The position numbers and the translations under genes are program-made. Below the pieces are notes generated by a model that was not told where the DNA came from, ran no database searches, and saw only the letters and a list, made by a program, of their open reading frames with translations. A stretch of 11,537 nucleotides of DNA from an uncultured Campylobacter sp. (GTDB taxonomy: Bacteria > Campylobacterota > Campylobacteria > Campylobacterales > Campylobacteraceae), in assembly GCF_937890585.1 (NCBI RefSeq), contig NZ_CALACG010000071.1, positions 1 through 11,537 of the forward strand. The letters run 5' to 3'. How positions within the stretch are numbered: position 1 is the stretch's first letter; each line of letters starts with the position of its first letter. Positions 1 to 7,246 of the stretch are shown piece after piece.

Positions 1-12
1 ACAATCATTTCT

Positions 13-888
13 ATGAAAAATGAACAAAAATTTAATACCACAAACGCCAAAAAAGTGGGACTTATCGCGAAAGATTATCCATTATTTAAGCAGGATTTAG
101 CAAAGCTAGAAAAAATTTTAAAAAAGTATAACGCAGAAATTTTGCTTGAAAAAAGCTGTGCAAAACAGGTAGAAAAAAGCGGATATGAGCTGATAAAACT
201 AGCCAAAGAGTGCGAATTTCTTATCACGCTTGGCGGTGACGGCACGATCATCTCAACTTGTAGAAAGCTAGCTCACATCTCGCCGCTAATACTTGGCATA
301 CACGCTGGTAGGCTAGGTTTTTTGACAGATATCACGATAAATGAGAGTGAGAAGTTTTTTAAAGACTTTTTTGATGATAAATTTGAGGTAGAAACGCCAT
401 TTATGTTAGATGTCACACTTCATAAAAATGATGGCAAAACAGAGCAAAAGATAGCATTTAACGACGCAGTCATCGTTAGTAAAAATGGCGGCTCGATGAC
501 GCATATAGAGGCGCTTTTAAATGAAAAGTATTTTAACTCATATTTTGGGGACGGCGTCATAGTGGCGACACCAGCAGGAACAACGGCATATAATATGAGC
601 GCAAATGGCCCGATTATATATCCACTAAGCGAGGTCTTTGCGCTAACTCCCATTTGCTCACACTCGCTCACGCAGCGTCCAGTCGTGCTTACTAAAAATC
701 ACACGGTCAAATTTAGAACAAAAAGCGACGCCATTTTAGTTATAGACGGACAAGACCGCTTTGATATGAGTAAAATTTCAGCTGTTAGCATGAGTCTGAG
801 CGATAAAAAAGCGAGGCTGATACGCCATATTGGCAGGGATTATTTTCAAATTTTAAAAGAGAAACTTCACTGGGGTTATAATGATTGA
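13..888 (+). CDS. nadK: NAD kinase (ATP/polyphosphate-NAD kinase)
   Basis: This cytosolic enzyme phosphorylates NAD+ to NADP+ and is the only known route to NADP. The 291 residues are the usual family length. Seen in the sequence: the GGDGT nucleotide-binding motif at residues 74-78 (D76 is the conserved Asp), the FND motif with N150/D151, GDG at 179-181, and TPAGTTAYN from residue 186, followed by the Gly-rich loop of the diacylglycerol kinase-like fold. The C-terminus ([14 protein letters not shown]) is the form I know from Campylobacter. The ATG at 13 places about 12 residues before the first beta strand, as in relatives. No Shine-Dalgarno is visible in the 12 bases upstream, and the frame is open to base 1, so a longer N-terminus cannot be excluded. 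The gene overlaps recN by 8 bases, which suggests translational coupling. Confidence 0.95.
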   Translation: MKNEQKFNTTNAKKVGLIAKDYPLFKQDLAKLEKILKKYNAEILLEKSCAKQVEKSGYELIKLAKECEFLITLGGDGTIISTCRKLAHISPLILGIHAGRLGFLTDITINESEKFFKDFFDDKFEVETPFMLDVTLHKNDGKTEQKIAFNDAVIVSKNGGSMTHIEALLNEKYFNSYFGDGVIVATPAGTTAYNMSANGPIIYPLSEVFALTPICSHSLTQRPVVLTKNHTVKFRTKSDAILVIDGQDRFDMSKISAVSMSLSDKKARLIRHIGRDYFQILKEKLHWGYND

Positions 889-2401
889 TCGAATTTTGAT
901 TAAGGATTATCTAAATTTTAAAAATGTCGAGCTAAATTTCAAAGAGGGTCTTAGCGTATTTACGGGTGTTAGCGGTGCTGGTAAGTCGGTGCTGATGAGT
1001 GCCATAATGGCTGTTTTTGGGCTAAAAGATAGCGAAGCAAGGCTGATAGAAGCTGACGTGGAGCATAAATTTGAGCTTGATGAGTTTGGCATAGAAAATG
1101 AAGAGGTCAATATTTTCAAGCTTTTAAAAGATAAGAGCACGAGGTATTTTATAAACCAACAAGCCATTTCAAAGAAAAATTTAGCCCAAGTGGCGCGCGA
1201 GCACATCAAATATCTCTCGGCAAAAGAGGCAAACGAGTTTGAAAATGAGAAATTTCTAAATTTGCTTGACAGGCTTGAAATTTCAAAAAATGAGAAATTT
1301 AAAGAGATAAAGCAGGAATTTGAAGAGGTGTTTTTGGAATTTTCTAAAATTTCAAAAGAGCTAGCCACTATAAAAGAGGAAGAGAAAAAGGTCGAGGAGC
1401 TAAAGGAGCTTGCTAGCTTTGAGATCGAGAAGATAAGAAGTGTCGGGCCTAAAAAAGGCGAGTTTGAAGAGCTTATGGAGACTAAAAAGAGGCTTAGTAA
1501 AAAAGATAAGATAAATGAGGCGTGGGCTAGGGCTGAGCGGATATTTGAGCTAGAGCACAGCGTAAATGAGGCGCTAAGCATCAGCGACCTTGATAGTGGC
1601 TTTTTTGAAGATGCGATGAATGAGCTAAGGGTGGCAAGAGATAGCCTAAACATGGAGGAGCTTGACGATATCGACGTGGAGAGCGTGCTTGATAGGATAG
1701 AAGCTCTTAATGCCATCATCAGGCGCTATGGCAGCGAGGAGGAGGCGTTAGAGGCGCTTGATAAAAAAGAAAAAGAGCTTGCTAGATATGAAAATTTAAG
1801 CTTTGAAAAGAGCGAGCTTGAGAAGAAATTTGAAATTTTAAGCAAAAAGGCAAATGAGCTAGCCAGCACTTTGAGCAAGGCAAGGAGCGTAAATTTAAAA
1901 GAGCTTGAGGCGATGATAAATTTATATCTAAAAGAGCTTTATATGCCAGATATCACGCTAAAGATCGAGGCTAAAAAGCTTGATATTTTAGGCGCTGATG
2001 AAATTTTTCTAAATTTAAACGAGACCTCGCTTAAAAATTTAAGCTCAGGCGAGCTAAACCGCTTAAGGCTGGCCTTCATAGCTGCATCTAGTGAGATCAC
2101 AAAAACGGGTGGTGATGTCATAATCCTAGATGAAATAGACGCGAATCTAAGCGGAAAAGAGGCGATGAGTATCGCAAATGTCTTGCTTAAGCTTGCAAAT
2201 TTCTATCAAATTTTTGCCATTTCTCACCAGCCACAGCTTAGCTCAAAGGCAAATTCGCACTTTTTGGTAGAGCGTGATGGCGAGAGTTCGGTCGTAAGAG
2301 AGCTTGACAAAGAGGAGCGAGTAAATGAGCTTGCGCGTATGATAAGTGGCGAGCATATCAGCGAAGAGGCGATAAATTTTGCAAAAGGACTTTTAAAATA
2401 G
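881..2401 (+). CDS. recN: DNA repair ATPase RecN (SMC-like)
   Basis: RecN is an SMC-family ATPase that gathers and holds DNA ends during recombinational double-strand break repair. Seen here: Walker A GVSGAGKS at residues 29-36, two Glu/Lys/Leu-rich coiled-coil arms at about 140-205 and 275-350, the ABC signature LSSGE ending at E391, Walker B VIILDEID with D417 and E418, and the SHQPQL switch region near residue 450. At 506 residues it is shorter than the roughly 550 of E. coli, mainly in the coiled coil; this is normal for Campylobacter as I recall. The ATG lies inside the end of nadK with only a weak GGGG element at 872-875, so translation is probably coupled. No SOS box is visible upstream, in keeping with the lack of a LexA regulon in the genus. 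Confidence 0.93.
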   Translation: MIDRILIKDYLNFKNVELNFKEGLSVFTGVSGAGKSVLMSAIMAVFGLKDSEARLIEADVEHKFELDEFGIENEEVNIFKLLKDKSTRYFINQQAISKKNLAQVAREHIKYLSAKEANEFENEKFLNLLDRLEISKNEKFKEIKQEFEEVFLEFSKISKELATIKEEEKKVEELKELASFEIEKIRSVGPKKGEFEELMETKKRLSKKDKINEAWARAERIFELEHSVNEALSISDLDSGFFEDAMNELRVARDSLNMEELDDIDVESVLDRIEALNAIIRRYGSEEEALEALDKKEKELARYENLSFEKSELEKKFEILSKKANELASTLSKARSVNLKELEAMINLYLKELYMPDITLKIEAKKLDILGADEIFLNLNETSLKNLSSGELNRLRLAFIAASSEITKTGGDVIILDEIDANLSGKEAMSIANVLLKLANFYQIFAISHQPQLSSKANSHFLVERDGESSVVRELDKEERVNELARMISGEHISEEAINFAKGLLK

Positions 2402-2429
2402 CTTGAAATTTAAGTTTTAAATTTAAGCT
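2400..2429 (+). terminator. Terminator-like hairpin after recN
   Basis: An inverted repeat begins inside the recN stop codon. AGCTT (2400-2404) pairs with AAGCT (2425-2429), G2405 is bulged, AAATTTA (2406-2412) pairs with TAAATTT (2418-2424), and the loop is five bases. It is followed by TTTGTG rather than a long T run, and the inner stem is all A/T, so termination is probably partial. Its position between recN and a fresh promoter supports a transcript end here. Confidence 0.45.
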
Positions 2430-2446
2430 TTGTGATTAGGTTTATT

Positions 2447-2455
2447 TGTTAAAAT
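2447..2455 (+). promoter_or_regulatory. Extended -10 promoter for the GGDEF regulator gene
   Basis: TG-T-TAAAAT (TG at 2447-2448, hexamer 2450-2455) matches the Campylobacter sigma-70 pattern TGn plus a TATAAT-like -10, with one mismatch. A T-rich stretch (2441-2450) runs into it, and no -35 is expected in this genus. Transcription would start near 2462, giving a leader of about 28 bases. This is the only strong promoter candidate I see in the window. Confidence 0.55.
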
Positions 2456-2480
2456 CCGAGCTAGTTTAATAAAAAATCAC

Positions 2481-2485
2481 AGGAA
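2481..2485 (+). promoter_or_regulatory. Ribosome binding site of the GGDEF regulator gene
   Basis: AGGAA lies four bases before the ATG at 2490 and fixes that start. It is one of the few non-overlapping starts in the window with its own Shine-Dalgarno. Confidence 0.7.
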
Positions 2486-2489
2486 TAAT

Positions 2490-3746
2490 ATGGAAAGAAT
2501 TCTAGTAGTTGATGATAATAAGGCACTTGCTAAGCTAATCGTCATGCAGATGGAAAAGAGCATTGAGGATATGGCGATCGACGTTGCGTATGATTTTGCC
2601 GAAGCCAAGATGCTTATTAGCGAACACGGCAAAGATTATTTTATGACTATCTTGGATCTAAATTTGCCCGACGCACCAAATGGCGAGATCGTTGATTACG
2701 TCCTTGCTCAAGGGCTCTGTGCTATCGTTTTAACTGGCAGCATCGATGATAAGACGAAAGAATTTTTTATAAACAAAGATATAGTTGATTACGTCTATAA
2801 GGGCAACATGGATGATATCAACTACATCTTTCAAATGATAAATAGACTAAGCAAAAATAGACAATACAAAGTCCTTGTCGTTGAGGACTCACTGCCTTTT
2901 AGAAATATGATAAAAAAAATCTTAACTAGCCTTCAGTTTAAGGTCCTAGCAGCGGCTCACGGCGAAGAGGCGATGAGCTATTTTGCTGATAATCCTGATA
3001 TAAATTTAATCATAACTGACTATAGAATGCCTGTCAAAGATGGCTTAGAAGTCTTAAAAGAGGTGAGAAAAGAGAAAGATAAAAACCACCTTGGCGTGAT
3101 CGTGATGACCTCGCCTAGCGAAAAAACAGATGCTGCGATATTTTTAAAAAATGGAGCTAGCGACTTTATAGCAAAGCCATTTTCAAAAGAAGAGCTCATT
3201 TGCCGTGTAAATAACACTATCGAGGCGATGGAGAATATAAATAAGATAGCAAATTTTGCCAATCGCGACTTTTTAACTGGCGCTTACAATAGAAGATATT
3301 TCTACCAAGATATAGAAGAATACGTTCAAACAGCTGAAGAGCTTGATGAGCCTTATGCATTTGCTATGCTTGATATTGATCATTTTAAAAAGATAAACGA
3401 TACATACGGACACGATGGTGGCGACAAAATACTAAAATCACTCGCAAAAATACTAACTGACAACACAAAAGGAAGAGATGTGGTCGCTAGGTTTGGTGGC
3501 GAGGAGTTTTGTGTCGTTCTTAAAAAGATAGCAAAAGAGGAGGCGATCAAGTTTTTTGTAAATTTAAGGGCAAAAGTGGCTGAAAATGTGGTCATGATAA
3601 AGGATAAACCAGTAAAAGTTACTGTATCTATCGGTATATCTTTTGGTAAAGGACACTGTGAGATAGACGATATGCTAGAGGCCTGTGACCAAGCGCTCTA
3701 CACAGCAAAAGAAAATGGCAGAAACAGAGTAGAAATAGCTTTATGA
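2490..3746 (+). CDS. cbrR: Double-receiver GGDEF diguanylate cyclase (CbrR-like, PleD architecture)
   Basis: This is a cytoplasmic response regulator predicted to make cyclic di-GMP from two GTP. The first receiver (about 3-120) has D8/D9, phospho-acceptor D56, T82 and K104. The second (about 127-240) has E132/D133, acceptor D177, T207 and K229-P230, so both look able to accept phosphate. The GGDEF domain (about 258-418) has DFLTGAYNRR at 260-269, metal ligand D295 and an intact GGEEF active site at 336-340. The RxxD inhibitory site expected five residues upstream reads KGRD (327-330), so feedback control may be weak. No cognate histidine kinase is in the window. The C. jejuni counterpart (Cj0643, CbrR) is linked to bile resistance, and the gene order here is the same. 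The symbol rests on architecture and synteny. Confidence 0.9.
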   Translation: MERILVVDDNKALAKLIVMQMEKSIEDMAIDVAYDFAEAKMLISEHGKDYFMTILDLNLPDAPNGEIVDYVLAQGLCAIVLTGSIDDKTKEFFINKDIVDYVYKGNMDDINYIFQMINRLSKNRQYKVLVVEDSLPFRNMIKKILTSLQFKVLAAAHGEEAMSYFADNPDINLIITDYRMPVKDGLEVLKEVRKEKDKNHLGVIVMTSPSEKTDAAIFLKNGASDFIAKPFSKEELICRVNNTIEAMENINKIANFANRDFLTGAYNRRYFYQDIEEYVQTAEELDEPYAFAMLDIDHFKKINDTYGHDGGDKILKSLAKILTDNTKGRDVVARFGGEEFCVVLKKIAKEEAIKFFVNLRAKVAENVVMIKDKPVKVTVSIGISFGKGHCEIDDMLEACDQALYTAKENGRNRVEIAL

Positions 3747-4528
3747 TTATAGATACGCATTGTCATTTGGATAGTAAAGTATATGATCTTGATCTTGATA
3801 AAGTCGTGGAGGAAGCTAGAAATTTAGGGATAAATGGCTTTATTATCCCTGGGGCTGATATTAATGATTTACCAAAATCGGCTAAAATAGCGCACGAAAA
3901 AAGTGATATTTTCTTTGCTGCTGGAGTCCATCCATACGACAAAGAGAGCTTTAATATAGATGTTTTAAGAGAGTTTGCAAAAGACGAAAAGTGCGTGGCT
4001 ATTGGCGAGTGTGGGCTTGATTATTTCCGCTTGCCAAAAGATGAAGATGAAAAGCTAAGAGAAAAAGCCGAACAAAAACGTGTTTTTTTAGCTCAACTAG
4101 ATTTGGCTGTTGAGTTAAACAAACCCGTTATCCTCCATATCAGAGAGGCTAATGAGGACTCTTTTAACATCTTAAAAGAGTATGCGCCAAAGCTTAAAGC
4201 TGGAGCGGTTTTGCATTGTTACAATGCCTCGCCACTTCTTTTAGAGCTTTGCAAATTTGGGAATTTTTACTTTGGCATAGGTGGCGTTTTGACATTTAAA
4301 AACGCTAAGAATTTAGTTGAAATTCTGCCGAAAATTCCTTTTGACAGGATATTAATAGAAACTGACGCTCCATATCTCACGCCAGAACCAAATCGTGGCA
4401 AGAGAAATGAGCCAGCATTTACAAAATTTGTTGCTAAAAAGATAGCTGAAATTTTAAACCTTGAATTTGAAGTGGTTTGTAAAGAAACTTCAAATAATGC
4501 CAAAAGGTTATTTAAGTGCTTTGCTTGA
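3743..4528 (+). CDS. tatD: TatD-family metal-dependent deoxyribonuclease
   Basis: This is a TIM-barrel hydrolase of the TatD family, whose members are 3'-5' exonucleases acting on DNA or RNA, with proposed roles in DNA repair and quality control. The 261-residue length is typical. The full set of expected metal ligands is visible: H6 and H8 (THCHLD), E89 in IGECGLDY, H132 in LHIRE, H158 in LHCYN and D208 in ETDAPYLTP. The conserved PEPNRGKRNEP segment follows. The ATG overlaps the stop of the GGDEF gene by four bases (ATGA) and has no clear Shine-Dalgarno, so translation is coupled to that gene. A functional link to c-di-GMP signalling is not implied. The annotation as a TatD family enzyme is secure; its exact substrate is not. 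Confidence 0.94.
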   Translation: MIIDTHCHLDSKVYDLDLDKVVEEARNLGINGFIIPGADINDLPKSAKIAHEKSDIFFAAGVHPYDKESFNIDVLREFAKDEKCVAIGECGLDYFRLPKDEDEKLREKAEQKRVFLAQLDLAVELNKPVILHIREANEDSFNILKEYAPKLKAGAVLHCYNASPLLLELCKFGNFYFGIGGVLTFKNAKNLVEILPKIPFDRILIETDAPYLTPEPNRGKRNEPAFTKFVAKKIAEILNLEFEVVCKETSNNAKRLFKCFA

Positions 4529-4573
4529 AATTTGGGCATTGCACTTGCCTAAGATGCTAATGCGTCATTAGGC
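4514..4573 (+). promoter_or_regulatory. Overlapping inverted repeats between tatD and the transglycosylase gene
   Basis: Three 6-bp stems can form. AAGTGC (4514-4519, inside the end of tatD) pairs with GCACTT (4541-4546). CTAATG (4557-4562) pairs with CATTAG (4566-4571) over a three-base loop. GCCTAA (4547-4552) pairs with TTAGGC (4568-4573). The last two share their right arm, so they exclude each other. A weak terminator, an attenuator or chance are all possible. No strong promoter is visible in the gap; TAAGAT at 4550-4555 is a poor -10 candidate. Confidence 0.3.
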
Positions 4574-4596
4574 TTTGACACGAAAAAAGGATAGAA

Positions 4597-5808
4597 ATGA
4601 AAGCAATGCTTAAGATATTTTTGATGTTTGCATGTAGTACCTTGCTATTAGCAAACGCACCTGAAAAGAGCTCGTACGACACTCAGGTTAAAATTTTAAA
4701 AGAGCTAGACATCGACGCTAGCTTTATGAAGACTTCTCACTATGCAAAGATGAGGCAAGGCATACAAAACTCACAGGTAAGAACATTTACAGATGCCTTG
4801 AAAAATGGCTATATGTATATACCAATGATTAAAGAGCAGATCAAAAAATCAGGCGTGCCTGAGTCATTTTTCTACCTAGCGATGATCGAGTCTGGCTTTT
4901 CAAATCACACAGTTTCAAACGCAAAAGCTACTGGTATGTGGCAGTTTATGGAGCAAACAGCCAAGCTTCACGGCCTAAAAGTAGGTCAATATGTTGATGA
5001 GAGAAAAGACCCAGTTGAGTCAACTATCGCAGCTACAAACTATTTAAGATCACTTAAAAATCAATTTGGCAAATGGTACTTGGCAGCAATGGCATATAAC
5101 TGTGGAGATGGTGCGCTTAGAAAAGCTATACAAAAAGCCGGCACAGACGATCTTGTCACACTTCTTGACTCTGAAAAAAAGTACCTACCAGCTGAAACTA
5201 GAAATTTCATAATCAAAATTTTAAGAGCGGCATATATCGCAAAAGATGCGGACTTCTTAATCTCTAAAGAGTCATCTTTGTTAAATATAAATGGCGGCCT
5301 TAAACTTACAAAAGTAAAAGTACCAGGCGGTACAAATTTAGCTCAAATAGGCGATAGCATCGGTCTTAGTACAAAAAAGATGAAAAGCAACAACCCACAT
5401 TTAAAATTTGTATTTACCCCGCCAACACTAAAAGACTACTACGTCTACATTCCTGAGAATAAAAAGCAGCTTTTCTCTGAAAATTTCAAACCATTTAATG
5501 GCAAAAATAACTTCTATGCATACACAGTAAAAAAAGGCGAGACCTTGCTCTCTATCTCTAAAAAAACAGGCGTTAGCCACAGAGCGATCAAGGACTACAA
5601 CGAGCTTAGCACAAATGCAGTAAGCTATAATCAAAAACTAATCATCCCTTTTTCTACTCAAAACAAATCTCACAACTACGTAGTTCAAACAGGCGATACG
5701 ATCGCATCTTTATCAAAGAAATTTAATGTAAGCGAAAAAGATATAAAAGATGCAAATTCTTTGGCTGGTTCAAATTTAAATGTCGGAGCAAATATTGTCA
5801 TACCGTAA
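4597..5808 (+). CDS. mltD: Membrane-bound/periplasmic lytic transglycosylase, MltD-like with LysM repeats
   Basis: This protein is predicted to cleave the MurNAc-GlcNAc bond of peptidoglycan, leaving 1,6-anhydroMurNAc ends. A signal peptide (K2/K6, then a hydrophobic core to about residue 18, cleavage near 19-21) exports it. There is no convincing lipobox: C13 is preceded by MFA. The SLT catalytic domain spans about 70-200, with the E-S motif at E98 (MIESGF), then GMWQFM, and AYNCGDGAL near residue 170. A degenerate LysM-like module lies at about 232-287. Two clear LysM domains follow, at 309-351 and 361-403, the last ending at the final residue; these bind glycan strands. An AAGGA Shine-Dalgarno at 4587-4591 supports the ATG at 4597. 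This is the first gene of the envelope run. It corresponds to C. jejuni Cj0645 by order; the symbol follows E. coli architecture. Confidence 0.88.
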   Translation: MKAMLKIFLMFACSTLLLANAPEKSSYDTQVKILKELDIDASFMKTSHYAKMRQGIQNSQVRTFTDALKNGYMYIPMIKEQIKKSGVPESFFYLAMIESGFSNHTVSNAKATGMWQFMEQTAKLHGLKVGQYVDERKDPVESTIAATNYLRSLKNQFGKWYLAAMAYNCGDGALRKAIQKAGTDDLVTLLDSEKKYLPAETRNFIIKILRAAYIAKDADFLISKESSLLNINGGLKLTKVKVPGGTNLAQIGDSIGLSTKKMKSNNPHLKFVFTPPTLKDYYVYIPENKKQLFSENFKPFNGKNNFYAYTVKKGETLLSISKKTGVSHRAIKDYNELSTNAVSYNQKLIIPFSTQNKSHNYVVQTGDTIASLSKKFNVSEKDIKDANSLAGSNLNVGANIVIP

Positions 5809-6655
5809 GAGCCTAAATTTCTACTTAGGACTAAGTTTTACACTTCTAATCACTGGCTGTTCTTGGAGTGGGGCTCCATTTACTCCAAGTGGCCCAACTA
5901 ATGTAAGAGGCAACAACTCCGCCTCAGTTCAAAAAGCAACAATGAGACCATACACCATAAATGGCAAAACCTACTACCCAACCGTCGTAAGCGTTGGCGA
6001 TAAAGCTAGCGGAACGGCAAGCTGGTATGGTCCAAATTTTCACGGCAAAACGACCTCAAATGGCGAAGTTTATAATATGTATAATATGACTGCAGCGCAT
6101 AAGACTTTACCGATGAATACAATACTTAAAGTAACAAATTTAAGAAATCAAAAAAGTGTTATCGTGCGTGTAAATGATAGAGGACCTTTTGTGGCTGATA
6201 GGGTGCTTGATCTTTCAAAAGCAGCCGCGATGAAGCTTGATGTCATCGGCACTGGCACAGCTCCAGTTAGTATGGAGGTTATCGGCTTTAATGAAGACAT
6301 TAACGCTGTTACAACCGCTAGCGCGCAACCAACAAAACCAACAAGCACTGGCATAAAAGTGCCAAATCCAGTCTCTCCAACAGCTCCGGTTGGCGGCATC
6401 GTGATCTCATCAGAGCAACGCGTTGTGGGCGGAGATTTTATGGTACAAATTGGCTCATTTAAAAACCTTGAAGGCGCAAATAGATACCAAAGAGAGCACA
6501 AAAGTATAGATGGCTATAGATCAGTCGTTAAGACATTTACGATAGATGGCTCAACTATTTATAGGGTATTTTTAAATGGCTTTAGAAGCGAGGACGAGGC
6601 TAGGGATTACGCTAGAAGCGGTAAATTCCAAGGCGCATTTATAGTAAGAGGCTAG
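5780..6655 (+). CDS. rlpA: RlpA-like septal-ring lipoprotein, DPBB-SPOR
   Basis: RlpA is an outer-membrane lipoprotein. In Pseudomonas it is a lytic transglycosylase for glycan strands stripped of stem peptides, and SPOR recruits it to such strands at division sites. Here a signal peptide ends in ITGC with lipidated C27. The double-psi beta-barrel (about 76-165) has GTASWYG, the likely catalytic E96 (SNGE), H107 (AAHKTLP) and D133 (VNDRGPF). A Pro/Thr-rich linker (about 175-205) precedes the SPOR domain (about 219-291). The coordinates use the outermost ATG at 5780, which overlaps the previous gene by 29 bases and has no Shine-Dalgarno. TTG at 5795 has GGAG (5785-5788) at ideal spacing and gives a tidier 22-residue signal peptide ending at the Cys, so it may be the real start. 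A tandem TATAATATG at 6071-6088 encodes YNMYNM. Confidence 0.9.
   Translation: MSEQILSYRKSLNFYLGLSFTLLITGCSWSGAPFTPSGPTNVRGNNSASVQKATMRPYTINGKTYYPTVVSVGDKASGTASWYGPNFHGKTTSNGEVYNMYNMTAAHKTLPMNTILKVTNLRNQKSVIVRVNDRGPFVADRVLDLSKAAAMKLDVIGTGTAPVSMEVIGFNEDINAVTTASAQPTKPTSTGIKVPNPVSPTAPVGGIVISSEQRVVGGDFMVQIGSFKNLEGANRYQREHKSIDGYRSVVKTFTIDGSTIYRVFLNGFRSEDEARDYARSGKFQGAFIVRG
5785..5797 (+). promoter_or_regulatory. Shine-Dalgarno and alternative TTG start for rlpA
   Basis: GGAG (5785-5788) is followed after six bases by TTG (5795-5797), in frame with the RlpA lipoprotein signal sequence. The upstream ATG (5780) has no such element. This pair would begin RlpA with MSYRK and reduce the overlap with the preceding gene to 14 bases. 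Confidence 0.55.
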
Positions 6656-6658
6656 GGC

Positions 6659-7246
6659 GTGAGAGAGGAAATTTTAGAACTAACTAGAAACACAAAAGAG
6701 ACGCAAATTTCGATGAAACTGCAAATTTACGGCTCTGGGGCTGCAAAGATAAGCACAGGAATTGGCTTTTTTGACCATATGCTCGAGGCATTTACAAAGC
6801 ACTCTTTGCTTGATCTTGAAATTTCATGTAAGGGCGACACGCATGTGGATTTTCACCACAGTGTCGAGGATGTTGGCATAGTTTTGGGACAGCTTTTAAA
6901 AGAAGCTTTGTATCCATTAAGTGGTGTTGAGAGATTTGGTGAGGCGAGCGTTGTTATGGACGAGGCGGCTGTTTTTTGCGCACTAGACCTTAGCAACAGA
7001 GCCTACCTTGTATATGAAAATTTTAACCAAAACGCCAAAGTAGGGGAGTTTGACACGGAGCTTGTGGAGGAGTTTTTTAGAGCGGTTGCTGTAAATTCTG
7101 GTATCACACTTCATCTAAATCAAATTCGTGGCAAAAATACTCATCACATCATCGAAGCAACGTTTAAATCATTTGCTGTAGCACTCCGCAGAGCGCTTGC
7201 TAAAAATGCAAGGATCGGCACTCCAAGCACTAAGGGCGTTTTATGA
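6659..7246 (+). CDS. hisB: Imidazoleglycerol-phosphate dehydratase
   Basis: This enzyme catalyses the sixth step of histidine synthesis, imidazole glycerol phosphate to imidazole acetol phosphate, in the cytosol. The 195 residues match the stand-alone enzyme, with no fused histidinol-phosphatase domain as in E. coli. Manganese-binding His/Glu clusters are present: FDHML (H40), KHS (H48), HHSVED (H66, H67, E70) and THHIIEATFKSFA (H162, H163, E166). The C-terminus TPSTKGVL is family-like. The start is GTG at 6659, three bases after the rlpA stop, with AAGAGG at 6646-6651 as Shine-Dalgarno. The N-terminus MREE...RNTKET fits the family pattern. No other his gene is nearby. Its place in an envelope operon differs from C. 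jejuni, where as I recall hisB is bifunctional and sits in the his operon. Confidence 0.95.
   Translation: MREEILELTRNTKETQISMKLQIYGSGAAKISTGIGFFDHMLEAFTKHSLLDLEISCKGDTHVDFHHSVEDVGIVLGQLLKEALYPLSGVERFGEASVVMDEAAVFCALDLSNRAYLVYENFNQNAKVGEFDTELVEEFFRAVAVNSGITLHLNQIRGKNTHHIIEATFKSFAVALRRALAKNARIGTPSTKGVL

Noticed and set aside
907..1719. Long minus-strand open frame (270 codons) opposite recN
   Set aside because: Ser/Phe/Leu-rich shadow of the Glu/Lys/Leu-rich RecN coiled coil; no start context, no domain, and recN is clearly the real gene.
4633..4635. C13 of the transglycosylase as a lipobox cysteine
   Set aside because: The preceding residues MFA do not fit the lipobox, and a hydrophobic stretch continues past it to a normal signal peptidase I region.
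6071..6088. Perfect tandem TATAATATG repeat in rlpA, also looking like two -10 boxes
   Set aside because: It encodes YNMYNM where RlpA relatives have the same number of residues (YDMNALTAAH type), so it is not an insertion; no downstream start makes an internal promoter likely.
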